A stretch of 64,000 nucleotides of DNA, taken from assembly GCA_012932295.1 (NCBI GenBank), contig JAAONU010000016.1:28457290-28521289 (forward strand). The letters run 5' to 3'. The notes under the pieces were generated by a model, which was not told where the DNA came from, did not search any database, and saw nothing but the letters and a program-made list of their open reading frames with translations. This DNA comes from Cyclina sinensis. Taxonomy: Eukaryota > Mollusca > Bivalvia > Venerida > Veneridae. Below, in pieces: positions 10,185 to 19,930 of this stretch (positions are counted from its first letter, which is position 1; each line of letters begins with the position of its first letter). The position numbers and the translations under genes are program-made.

Positions 10185-12520
10185 ATGGAACTGGAATTAG
10201 AGACTTCTACAGAGAGCAAACCAAACAGAGAAAAGCCAACAAAAATTATGACAGAAAAAGAATTCAGTGATTTGGACAGTGGCTGGTCTTGGGTCGTAAT
10301 GTTTGCAAGTTTTATAAACTTGAGTATAATCGGTGGAAATGTTCTTGGAGTTGGTATCATTCACGCTGCACTAGTTAGAAAATATCAAGAAAGCATAACG
10401 CTGACGTCATGGGCGGGAACATTACAAGTGGCAGTCTGTTCACTTGGAGGTATGTTCTTATTGTTCGGCTTCTGAGAATTATAATTATATCTATTTAGAT
10501 AAACATAGTAGGCATGAATGACCTATAGTGAGGTAAGCATAGGTTTATACAATCCAGGTTAAGAGAATGGTTTCTAGTCAACTTTTTCTTTTAGGTTTCA
10601 AAATGTACTGATTTGTGTACTTTTCAAGACTTCTGCCACCAGTTATAATATGTAATGAATATTACTTTGTAGGTCCATTGTCTTCTGCAGTAGCAGACAG
10701 ATTCAGCTGTCGAACGGCGGTGATATTGTCCGGTGTGTGTTTTGTATCTGGGTACCTGGGCACGGCATTTGCACCAAATATGGTGGTTGCTATATTTACT
10801 TGTGGAATCATCTCCGGTAAAACAAGTCCAAAAGTCTGTCGTTTACAAACTTAACCTAAGATAAGGCGCGTCTTGAGATTGAACGTGTATTTTCAACAAT
10901 TATATAGTAAAAACTTTTGAATAAAAGAATTTGTGTATATGTAAATGTATTAAAATTTAATGAAATACATTCATGTCTCCTGTTGTCCTCACTAAGAAAT
11001 TACGTCTTTAAATTGCCTACAGTCATTTCTTTTTGCAGGTTTAGGTGGAGGTTTTGGTTATACGGCAAGTGCCGCCGTTGTTGGACTGAACTTCAAAAGG
11101 AGGCGAAACATTGCTCTCGGATTTGTGCTGTCCGGGCTTGGCGTTGGTCTGTTTGCTTTCGCGCCTTTGATGAAGTTTGCCTTAGAGTTTTATGGCCCGG
11201 TGGGATTTTTCATTACGCTTGCAACAATAAGCGCCAACATGATCACATTTGGTACCATGATGTTCCCGAATAGCCTTGAACTTTACGCATGGAAAGCACG
11301 AAAAATAAATGGAAATGTTGATACGTCAAAAACTGTGTCGAACAGATTACTAAAATCCTACGTTCAATCTTTGTGTATCAAGCCAGTTATATGTCTTTGC
11401 TTCAGTCTGCTTCTTTATGGGAATGGGTTATATGTAATATTTCTTTATCTTCCAAGCTATTTTGAAGTTAGTGGATTTACACCGTCGCAGATTGCTTTCT
11501 TCATGTCGATGATTGGGATATTTTCTGTTATTGGCCGTTTCCTCACCGGGTTCATTACAAACTTTAAATGGGTAGATGAAATTTGGGTAAATGCAGGATC
11601 CATGTTTATAGTTTCTTTCTCGGCAGTTATTTATCCTTTTATAGCAGACAGTTATGTTGGACAAATAGTATTTATTGCGTTACTTGGCATGTTTCATGGA
11701 AACTGTTTTATCATGATGGCACCGGTCGGGATCCGTTTCGTCGGCATTCAGTTTGTGTCGGCAGCAATCGGAATACAGCTTTTCTTCTGTGGTATAGGAT
11801 CCATGATAGGGCCTGTTTGCTCGGGTACGTTTTTTAAGATTTCTGCAGTTGCAGTCGGTCATTTTGTCTTTTTTTTTTCGTTAAAATTAGTTATTTTCTA
11901 TCTTTGTATTAAAAGAACGAAACAATCGTTTACCAGTGTACAAATCCGTGCGTTCTTAAAATCAGATTCTGCTCTGTCGAACTCAGTTAATTCTAAATTT
12001 GCTGATTTTAACAATTCTGCTCTTGCAGGTATAGTAGTTGACAGTGGCGGCACGTATAAACAGTGCTTCATTTTCGCAGGTTTGTTTGGTTGTTGTTGTT
12101 TTTTCTTAGATTTCTCAAGTGAATAAAGACTGTTGATAAAGATATATGTATAAGTACAAATAGCTGAAATTCAAATTGCTGCAACGGAGTTCATGCTGCT
12201 TGGTTCTTACAGATCAGTACAAGTGTAAATTTTCGACAGCACCAGTTCAAAAAGTATTATCAATCTTTCAGCCTTTGACAAAGTTGTTTCTACATTGAAA
12301 GAGAAATAAATGAAGTAAAAATCAGTTGTTACACCTAATTTGTTTTTGTTTTGTTTGATATTGTATCTTTTCTTTTCACTTTTCAGCAGTAAGTATTTTT
12401 GTAGCAGCCATCTTGAATGCTGTCACGACTGCATTTAGCACCAAGTCTCCAAAAGATGAATGTACGGCGCAGCAGGTCTACGACGAACAAAGTGAACGAC
12501 TGACGCCAAACGAAATGTAG
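10185..12520 (+). CDS. Monocarboxylate transporter-like protein (SLC16/MCT family)
   Basis: Five exons: 10185-10449, 10673-10816, 11039-11824, 12029-12079 and 12387-12520. All have GT/AG borders and compatible phases, totalling 1380 nt for 459 aa. The start has A at -3 and G at +4. The N-terminus is hydrophilic, then DSGWSWVVMF begins the first membrane helix; this is the MCT signature D-G-G-W-G-W with S in two positions. The second signature appears as NFKRRRNIALGFVLSGLGVG (about residues 145-164). GRFLTG lies in the eighth helix, where the arginine is present but the aspartate four residues before it in MCT1 is serine here, so a classical proton-lactate mechanism is uncertain. Twelve helices and a short central loop are expected in the plasma membrane. 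The substrate cannot be told from sequence; it resembles the diverse invertebrate MCT9/12/14-like group. Intron 3 (204 nt) has no stop and keeps frame, so its retention would add 68 residues. Broken paralogous copies lie upstream. Confidence 0.9.
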
Positions 12521-13306
12521 CATTCATTTTTCATTAATTTAAGTAAGCGTTGTATGTGTTCCAGTCCTTCTCTAAAGATTATGGTCGTGCAATTTAATCT
12601 TCATTTCATTTTAAGCCTCGTTTTGTTGGGTAATGAGTGAGAAAGTATTTTCATTTTTTTTTTTTTATGAAGTCTTTTACAATCTGCTTTAAATGGTGCA
12701 GCTAGAGAAATTTGAGAAAAGCCTGTACTATTAGCATTTAAAGGAGGATGTTCAGATTACCTAGCAAAATCTATTCAGAAAATACCAAAGAAATAATAGA
12801 GAAGAAAGCAAGTGCCCTGCTTTTCAAGCTACATGCATTTATGTATCTAGAGAGATTCTCGAGGTTCAAATATATTAAAAATATTGCAGACGTATACTTT
12901 TCAAGACTGTTGCGTTCTTTGACATTCACTGCCAGTATATATATAAAATGTTTTGTAAAGTGTTACGGCTCTTCATTGCTTTTTTCGATGCAACTTATGT
13001 TTTAACTGTAAAATTTATAGAAATAAACTCAACTGTTTTTAAACATTTAAGACGAATTTTCAGAAGCCTTTGTGATTGCACTTTTTCATGTAGCTTCATG
13101 CATTCGAGATTGAGTAAACTAACCTGACCAGTAAGTTGTTACGTTGAGTTTTTGTGAAAGCACTGATTCCGCCTTCCGTTGCCCGTTGTCGACACTTGGT
13201 GTCTAGAATTGACGTCATAGTTTAGATACAATTTCCAAAATGGTCTGTGAGAAGTTCGAAACCGGATGACAAGGTGTGAAAACAAGCTGAAGAGTACAAG
13301 CATTAC
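12521..13306 (+). repeat. MCT 3' flank; duplication block B1 with possible poly(A) signal
   Basis: The likely 3' UTR, with AATAAA at 13022-13027. From 12712 it is colinear with 3331-4015 of the upstream duplicate. The block is split from its continuation (18015 on) by the LINE insertion. Confidence 0.7.
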
Positions 13307-13312
13307 TTATAT
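13307..13312 (+). repeat. Probable LINE target-site duplication, left
   Basis: TTATAT precedes the element and recurs at 18009-18014 after its 3' tail. The uninterrupted paralogous site (about 4008-4030) reads 'gcttatatttttt', supporting this as the insertion point. It is short and AT-rich, so the exact edges are uncertain. Confidence 0.55.
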
Positions 13313-13436
13313 ATCACGTGACTGTAAAGTGTAGAGACATGAAAATTTCCTCTCGTACATTTTTGGACTTTATTTCATAATTAATGGAGTTACTGGATTT
13401 TTATTAACAAAAAGTGATGGTGAATGTAGTGTATCA

Positions 13437-14555
13437 ATGTCACAAAATCGAAATTTATCGAAAAATCAAAGGAAAAGACATAAAAAGGTTGAAAAGAGGA
13501 AAGCCAGTGGTTCACCTGAGTTAGAAAGTGGCGGCCATATTTCACCTGGACCTTACCTGTCGTCACAAAGCGTGACGGATAAAGACTATTATCAGCACAG
13601 TATTGATTACGTTCACACCGTTATGAATCCAAATTCAACACCCGTTTTGAATTTTGGTCAACAAATGCCATATGGATTCCAAAATGCACAAACACCTGGG
13701 ACGCCTAATGTTTTTCAGACTGGGGTTTCCTCAATGACAAGTACTCCGAATTGGGCTATCCCGCTGTTAGAAGACATCAAAGATATTAAAGCGGCACTCC
13801 CAAAGATCGACCAAATTGAGAAAACGGTGAACTCTATGAGTGTTAAACTTTCTGATATGGAATCGAAAGTCTCAGTATTGGAATCGAAGGTAAACGAGTT
13901 TGAAAAATCCATTTCATTTATTGATACAAGCTTCGACGAGAGTAAAACTGACCTAAAAAATGCCAAAGATGATCTCAAGAAAGTAAAAAACATGTATGAG
14001 GAAATGCAAACTACAGTTAAAGAGTATCAAAAAAGAGAAGAAATACACGTTGAAAAGCTCTTAGATTTAGAAGCAAGATCAATGAGAGATAATCTCATTT
14101 TCTACGGATTAGAAGAACCACAAAAGCCAAAAGCTGGTGAAAAACCAAATCCTGATAATTGTGAGCAGGTAGTTAAAACGTTAATCTCAGATACACTTAA
14201 TATCGAAACAAACGACATGGAGTTCAACAGAATTCACAGGCTAGGAGGTGACCGGGCCAAAAAACCACGCCCTATTGTAGTTAACTTTCATCGTCATACA
14301 GATAGAGAAAAGGTGCGGCTTAAGTCATATGAGGAGGACATAAAAAATACACTCAAAGATCTGAAGCAAGGAGTAGGGGTACAAAAGCCACAGCAGTACA
14401 GGGATGCAAGAAAGGCACTGAGTGAATACGCCAAGACGGTGGAAGATACCGGCAAAGATATGCGAATTATTGGAAATAAACTTTATGAGGATGGTAAAGT
14501 CTCAAAGAAATACATGCATGGGAAAATCTACGATATGAAAACTAAACAAATGTAG
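13437..14555 (+). CDS. LINE ORF1p, coiled-coil RNA-binding protein
   Basis: 372 aa. Residues 1-22 are strongly basic (KNQRKRHKKVEKRK). Residues about 30-100 are low-complexity, rich in S, P, T and N. A long coiled coil runs from about 108 to 215. It is followed by LEARSMRDNLIFYGL (about 211-225), the entry to the RRM-like domain of L1-type ORF1 proteins, then FNRIHRLGG and RPIVVNFHRHTDREKV. Proteins of this class trimerise through the coil, bind element RNA and act as nucleic-acid chaperones. The ORF ends ATG TAG, and the reading frame stays open after that stop into ORF2. The ATG at 13437 follows a short leader. Confidence 0.9.
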   Translation: MSQNRNLSKNQRKRHKKVEKRKASGSPELESGGHISPGPYLSSQSVTDKDYYQHSIDYVHTVMNPNSTPVLNFGQQMPYGFQNAQTPGTPNVFQTGVSSMTSTPNWAIPLLEDIKDIKAALPKIDQIEKTVNSMSVKLSDMESKVSVLESKVNEFEKSISFIDTSFDESKTDLKNAKDDLKKVKNMYEEMQTTVKEYQKREEIHVEKLLDLEARSMRDNLIFYGLEEPQKPKAGEKPNPDNCEQVVKTLISDTLNIETNDMEFNRIHRLGGDRAKKPRPIVVNFHRHTDREKVRLKSYEEDIKNTLKDLKQGVGVQKPQQYRDARKALSEYAKTVEDTGKDMRIIGNKLYEDGKVSKKYMHGKIYDMKTKQM

Positions 14556-17500
14556 GGAAGTCAAGAGAGAGACATTAAAATACTTGCATGGAACGTTCAT
14601 GGATTAGCTAGGAAAATACTTGATCCTGATTTTATAGAAATCATTAAGAAATATGATGTTATATTTTTGTCTGAAACATGGATTTCTACTAATACTCACA
14701 TTAATCTTGATATAACCGGCTATAATTGTGACCATATACTTGGTAATAAGACACTTACTACACGTAAAGGAAGATACAGTGGAGGAATAAGTGTTTACTA
14801 TAAAAATACTTTAAATAATAACGTAAAAGTTGTTGAAAAAGTACAAAATGGGATATTATGGGTAGAACTTGATAAGTCGCTATTTGAATTTAATGAAAAT
14901 GTATATATTTGTCATACATACATTACTTCAAATACCTCTACTGTCATCAACAGAAATAATTTTGATGCATATATTGATGAAAACTTGTCAGACATTATTA
15001 ACATACCTGCACGGGTTTCACAAGACCACGTGATTGACAATTTCGGGAGACGCTTGATTGAATTTTGTATGTCATCTGCACTAGTTATCGGTAATGGACG
15101 TTTATTTAATGACCAAGCTATAGGTGATTTCACATTTCATTCATTGAATGGTTCAAGTGTAGTGGATTATTTATTGTTGAATGTACATGATTTTCATTGT
15201 ATTTCTGATTTTTGTGTTTTACAACCAAACGAATTCTCAGATCACTCTGGTTTATCGTTTAATATTAAGGGGAAAAAGATAGAAGTTAAATCTAGTAACG
15301 ATACAGTCGATAGCAAAAATAGGTTAAAATGGGACGATTTGAAAATAAATGAGTTTAAGCTCAGATTAGAAAACAAATCGAATATCTTTTCGGAGCTTAA
15401 CAATCGTGTCCATAACAATGATAACATAGATAATGTCGCAAATGATTTTATAAATACTTTAAATGACTGTGCACAAACAACTTTTGGACTTACCCATTCA
15501 ATACAAAAAGAATATAAAAGTAATAGATATTCAAATAAAAAACCGTGGTTCAATACTGAATGTTATGAAGCTAGATTGATTTTCAAAAGAAAAAGAAATG
15601 CTTTTTTAAAAGACAGGAAAAGTATAGAGTTAAAAGAAGCTTATTTAAATTCAAAAAAGTACTATAATCGAGTGAAAAGAAACCAAAAACATAAATATAA
15701 ATTGAAAGAGAGCAAGCTTTTGAAAAACATGAGTAAGTCACAACCCCGAGCTTTCTGGAGAAAAATTAAACAGCAGTATGCAAAAACACCTACTTTTGCA
15801 AATAATTTAGAGATAAAGGATCTTTATGGCCACTTTAAAAATCTTTATAGTACAGAAAATTTACATACAAATCAGGATGAAACATTTCCAGAAATTCAAG
15901 ACGAAGACCTTGATAAAGAAATTAGTATATCAGAAATTGAAAAAGCCGTAATGTCCCAAAAAAACAATAAAAGTAGTGGATCAGATTCACTAATAGCTGA
16001 AATATATAAACATGCGTTCCCTTTTATATCGCCATTTCTATTTACTTTGTTTAATAGGATTTTTGAACACGGGGAATATCCTAACGAATGGGGTGTAGGC
16101 ATAATAGTTCCAGTATTTAAAGGGGGAAATCTAGAAGAAACCAAAAATTATAGGGGGATAACCCTTATAAACATCATAGCTAAGATTTACTCCCAAGTTT
16201 TGTTAAATAGACTAACAAAATGGTCTATAAAACATCAAAAAATTATTGACAACCAATTTGGATTCCAAAAAGGAAAATCTACCATTGACAGTATATTCCT
16301 ATTACAGTCCATTATTGCAAACTCTCTCCATAAACGTAAAAAGGTTTACTGTGCCTTTATTGACTTTGAAAAGTGCTTTGACAAGTTAAATAGAACATTT
16401 ATTCTTCAAAAACTCCTAAAAGAACAAGTGAGTACTAAGTTCGTGAAGGCAATAGAATGTATGTACCATTCCGTAAAAGTTGCGGTAAAATACAAAAATA
16501 ATATATCAGATTTCTTTGAATCAAATATCGGGGCAAAACAAGGGGATCCGACCTCCAGTCTACTTTTTTTATTTTTTGTTAATGATTTAACAAATAATAT
16601 TAACAGTAATATTAACGGTTTATTTACTATAGACGAAATCAAAATATATCTAATATTATTTGCAGATGATATGGTCCTTTTTGCGCATGAACCGGAAGCG
16701 CTACAGTCAATGCTTAATGATCTTTATAATTACTGTACAACTTGGGGACTTACGGTTAATACTAACAAAACCAAAATCATGATTTTTGAACAAGGGCGGC
16801 ATACAACTTATGACTTTTTATTCAACGATACATTACTTGAAAATGTTAAGACTTTTAAATATTTAGGAGTGAATTTGTATAAAAACGGAAAATGGTTCAG
16901 AACACAAAAGAAACTTGCACAACATTCTTTATCTGCTTTACACAACCTCTTTATTGTTTTTAATCAACTTGAGTTATCTTTACCTGACAAATGCAAATTA
17001 TTCGACACATTAGTTGGATCTATACTGAACTACAGTGCTGAAGTTTTTGGGTATAATGAAGGAAAAAACTTGGAAATAGTACATACTAAATTTTTGAGAA
17101 AAATTCTTAATGTAAAAAAATCAACGAATCTAAATGGGTTATACGGTGAACTAGGAAGACATCCAATGAAAATACAGCGTCGTATCATTCTCATAAAATA
17201 TTGGTTAAAAATATTAAAGCTGAACAATACCAGTTTGTTAAAACGAATGTATAATACACTAAAAAATGACGCTGAAAATGGTATTACATATAACGGAAAT
17301 AACTGGGCACATCAAGTAAAAAAAATCCTAAATGATATTGGAATGTTAAACATCTGGATTAATCAAAGTAACAACTATTCTCAATTCCATTTCTATATGA
17401 TAAAAGACAGAATATTAGATATTTATAAACAAGAATGGTATTCTAATATAAATAATTCAAGAAGATTAGTAACATATAGCCTTTATAAACATGAATTTGA

Positions 17501-17849
17501 ATGTGAAAAATATTTAAAGTGCATTATACCAAACAAATATAAAATATCGTTAACTAAATTCAGATTATCGTCTCATGAACTTGCTGTTGAATCAGGACGA
17601 CATGAAAACATTCCAATAGAAAATAGAACTTGTACACAATGTAACATGAATATATTAGAAAATGAATACCACTTTCTCCTCGTATGTCCGAAATATTTCA
17701 ATTTAAGGAAGCAATTTTTCAGCCCTTATTACTGTCATTGGCCAACACTTCAAAAGTTTGAAATATTATTATCATCAAAAAATCCTAACATTCTCAATAA
17801 CTTAGCTAAGTATATATACTTCGCTTTTAAAGAGCGAAATAAGACTTAA
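14556..17849 (+). CDS. LINE ORF2p, endonuclease and reverse transcriptase
   Basis: 1097 codons, open from the base after the ORF1 stop and in the same frame as ORF1. The first in-frame ATG is near 15068, inside the endonuclease, so no AUG can start a full protein. The endonuclease motifs AWNVHGL (N13), LSETW (E40) and SDHSGL (228-233) are present. The GDxN catalytic motif expected between 'VYICHTYI' and 'DENLSDII' is absent; NNFD runs straight into AYID near 14964, which suggests an in-frame deletion of roughly 40 codons. The reverse transcriptase is intact: CAFIDFEKCFDKLNR, GAKQGDPTSSLLF and FADDMVLFA (D704, D705). The C-terminus carries C-x2-C-x9-H-x4-C (about residue 1026 on), a zinc-knuckle-like motif common in such elements. 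It would nick target DNA and copy the element RNA, but this copy's endonuclease is probably defective. Confidence 0.88.
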   Translation, partial: GSQERDIKILAWNVHGLARKILDPDFIEIIKKYDVIFLSETWISTNTHINLDITGYNCDHILGNKTLTTRKGRYSGGISVYYKNTLNNNVKVVEKVQNGILWVELDKSLFEFNENVYICHTYITSNTSTVINRNNFDAYIDENLSDIINIPARVSQDHVIDNFGRRLIEFCMSSALVIGNGRLFNDQAIGDFTFHSLNGSSVVDYLLLNVHDFHCISDFCVLQPNEFSDHSGLSFNIKGKKIEVKSSNDTVDSKNRLKWDDLKINEFKLRLENKSNIFSELNNRVHNNDNIDNVANDFINTLNDCAQTTFGLTHSIQKEYKSNRYSNKKPWFNTECYEARLIFKRKRNAFLKDRKSIELKEAYLNSKKYYNRVKRNQKHKYKLKESKLLKNMSKSQPRAFWRKIKQQYAKTPTFANNLEIKDLYGHFKNLYSTENLHTNQDETFPEIQDEDLDKEISISEIEKAVMSQKNNKSSGSDSLIAEIYKHAFPFISPFLFTLFNRIFEHGEYPNEWGVGIIVPVFKGGNLEETKNYRGITLINIIAKIYSQVLLNRLTKWSIKHQKIIDNQFGFQKGKSTIDSIFLLQSIIANSLHKRKKVYCAFIDFEKCFDKLNRTFILQKLLKEQVSTKFVKAIECMYHSVKVAVKYKNNISDFFESNIGAKQGDPTSSLLFLFFVNDLTNNINSNINGLFTIDEIKIYLILFADDMVLFAHEPEALQSMLNDLYNYCTTWGLTVNTNKTKIMIFEQGRHTTYDFLFNDTLLENVKTFKYLGVNLYKNGKWFRTQKKLAQHSLSALHNLFIVFNQLELSLPDKCKLFDTLVGSILNYSAEVFGYNEGKNLEIVHTKFLRKILNVKKSTNLNGLYGELGRHPMKIQRRIILIKYWLKILKLNNTSLLKRMYNTLKNDAENGITYNGNNWAHQVKKILNDIGMLNIWINQSNNYSQFHFYMIKDRILDIYKQEWYSNINNSRRLVTYSLYKHEFECEKYLKCIIPNKYKISLTKFRLSSHELAVESGRHENIPIENRTCTQCNMNILENEYHFLLVCPKYFNLRKQFFSPYYCHWPTLQKFEILLSSKNPNILNNLAKYIYFAFKERNKT

Positions 17850-18008
17850 ATTTGCTAGTCTCTCTGTAAAAACTGTTTTTGTTTTTTAACTCATTGCATA
17901 TTGATATAATTATGCCATGATTTGCATTTTACAGTGTCATACATTTATCGGCTATAAATGTATTATGTACTTTAATGCCGAATAAAATATTTGTCATTGT
18001 CATTGTCA

Positions 18009-18014
18009 TTATAT
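18009..18014 (+). repeat. Probable LINE target-site duplication, right
   Basis: TTATAT directly after the TTGTCA tail, a direct repeat of 13307-13312. Confidence 0.5.
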
Positions 18015-19300
18015 TCTTTGTTCTTTGGCCGGAATGTTTTTCTTTATAATCTTGTGGTAAAGTTTTTACTTCTACTGTAAAACTAACTAGGTCTTCCTAT
18101 AGATTACATTTGAAACTCAATTACTATGAAGCTTTTTTTCCTTGATAGTCGTTTTTGAAAATGGCTGTGAATAGTCAACAATTAGATACAAGGTTCACAC
18201 TTTTTTGTCACATTTCGTCTCATTCTGGAAATTTAATCAAAATGGGTCATGTATATAAAATCATCAGACTATGAATTAGTTCGAAATTAGGTCAGGCAGA
18301 CTCAATTATCTTGGTGCACTCTTATGAGGTATGAAACCACCAATTCAGTCAATCAAAACTCAAAAATGGCGGGTATAGAAATAGTTCTCAGCTTTCTGGG
18401 CTGTTATTAACATTGTTTGCTACAATCTGTGCATTGTTTTTGCGGGAATCATTTTGGTTGACTATTTCTGATCGTGTAGTAGAAGTTTATGTTCAACTAC
18501 ATTTAGAATATATTTCATAGCAGGAAATTGTTTCACATCTCCCACTCTGAAAATTGGCTCAGATTTTTCTTGATTTTATAGGTAAGTTCATATGAGCAGA
18601 AATATCCTTTTTTGTAACATGACCCCAACTTTTCTTGAATTTTTTTTAAAAGTACAGAAAGATTCCAGGAATAATGGTCTGTTTGACAGCTGTCATTAAG
18701 TTTGAAATTTTGTCATGTTTCTTAGAAATGATAGGCAATGCCTTTGGCCTTATGTCACTTTACTATACATTTTGTATAAAGATTCCAGATAAGTTTTACT
18801 ATCCCAGTTGTATAACAATATTCTGTTTCGGATAGCTCTTGTTGTCGTTCATTTATCACATAAGTAACTTAGGCCGGACACTTAGGAAAAAACACTCACA
18901 TTGTTAAAACCTACCAATTTTGTCACATAAGTCGCGGGCTGACACCTCAATGACCCTTGGATTCTTAAAATCATTGTGTGATTACTTTAGAAATTGATAT
19001 TCATTTATCAAAAAGGTTGTCTATGCTGAATATTGTTTTCAAGGAGCGAATTCATAAAAATTAATGAACCATTTGAAAGTGTATTGATGTTCATTTATAT
19101 ATATACATGTATATTACACCGCTATTCTTCTGAGATGAAAATAAAGATAAAGGTCTATAAAAAAATATTGATATGAGCGTAGCGAATAAACTGATTCTCT
19201 GATGCAGAAAGATTGTAAATGTAATACTTAAAAAAACACAATCTTCTGTGCTTCTGATACCTAAATTTTATACTTTGACAGAAGCATGAACCGTAAAATC
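18015..19300 (+). repeat. Segmental duplication block B2 (MCT 3' flank)
   Basis: Continuation of the MCT 3' flank after the LINE, colinear with about 4025-4070 and 6152-7535 of the upstream copy. Here the foldback element and the 22-bp array are absent. No coding region is seen. Confidence 0.85.
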
Positions 19301-19454
19301 GTCGAGGAATAAACATTTCAGCTGTGAAAAAACGGGATGTTGACACCTTTTACGCAATGAAACGGAAAACTGGCCGAGAAATTGGGAAATTAATGTATGG
19401 CAAACGTACCAAAAGTATTAATCGTGACCCTAAATTTTAATGGTGGCTGTTTTC

Positions 19455-19775
19455 TGTCATTTCGTGTTGGCGGGTTGGCGTGTTGGCGTGGTGACCCTTC
19501 AATGACGTGTTGGCGCCGCCACCAAATTTTTGTTCCGTCATGCTGCCGGGTTTATTGGATTCCCTCCCGCCCCCATTCCCCGAACGACATTCAAGCGTCA
19601 CCAGAATGACAGATACAAGTGTTGTGTTGGCGGGTATGGAAATGTCAAGTTGGCGCCCTAAAAATGTCGTGTTGGCGAGGCGAAATAACGACAAATGAGC
19701 GCGGCAGTACGACAAATGCTACATTTGTCTTTCTGTCGTGTTGTCATGTTTTCTTCCCGCCAACACGACGGAATG
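19455..19775. mobile_element. GC-richer TIR element with GTGTTGGCG repeats
   Basis: Imperfect terminal inverted repeats: CATTTCGTGTTGGCGGG at the left and CCCGCCAACACGACGGAATG at the right. The interior carries further GTTGGCG/GTGTTGGCG motifs (for example 19479, 19507 and 19667). Base composition is clearly more GC-rich than its surroundings. Short open frames here are the repeat itself. It is a likely non-autonomous DNA element; no flanking duplication was identified. Confidence 0.6.
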
Positions 19776-19871
19776 CAATAGCAGAAATCAGCTACCATAA
19801 TCATTCAATTTAGCCAGGTCCATTATAGATTTCTACGACTTATACATGTGGATTTACTAGCTGAATAGGAG

Positions 19872-19930
19872 AACAGTGCAGACCATGGTCAGACTACGCG
19901 GATATCCGGACTGTTTATGGTCTGCAATCG
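19872..19930. repeat. Short palindromic 'GTGCAGACCAT' element
   Basis: The stem GTGCAGACCAT (19876-19886) pairs with ATGGTCTGCA (19917-19926) around a smaller GGATATCC palindrome. Relatives lie at 33500-33810, 40802-40858, 41921-41968 and 54984-55039. Confidence 0.7.

Larger units (their letters stand above)
13313..18008 (+). mobile_element. Full-length two-ORF LINE retrotransposon
   Basis: A 4.7 kb non-LTR element inserted in the 3' flank of the MCT copy. It has a 124-bp 5' UTR, ORF1 (13437-14555), ORF2 (14556-17849), a short 3' UTR, and a 3' end of three TTGTCA hexamers instead of poly(A). The complete 5' end, TTATAT direct repeats and open ORFs suggest fairly recent insertion. ORF1 is of the L1-type coiled-coil plus RNA-binding class. 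ORF2 has an APE-type endonuclease and reverse transcriptase. I cannot fix the clade without a tree; the microsatellite tail argues against a typical mammalian-style L1. The endonuclease seems to have an internal deletion (see ORF2). Confidence 0.9.

Noticed and set aside
10103..10360. 85-codon minus-strand frame
   Set aside because: It lies antisense to MCT exon 1, which has clear family motifs on the plus strand.
14667..14669. TTG as the ORF2 start codon
   Set aside because: The frame is open upstream to the ORF1 stop and the missing part contains the essential first endonuclease motif (AWNVHGL), so a start here would remove it.
13715..17227. Minus-strand frames inside the LINE
   Set aside because: Shadows of ORF1 and ORF2; no motifs.
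19397..19813. Overlapping frames in the GTGTTGGCG region
   Set aside because: Produced by the GC-richer repeat element; opposite strands are open together.
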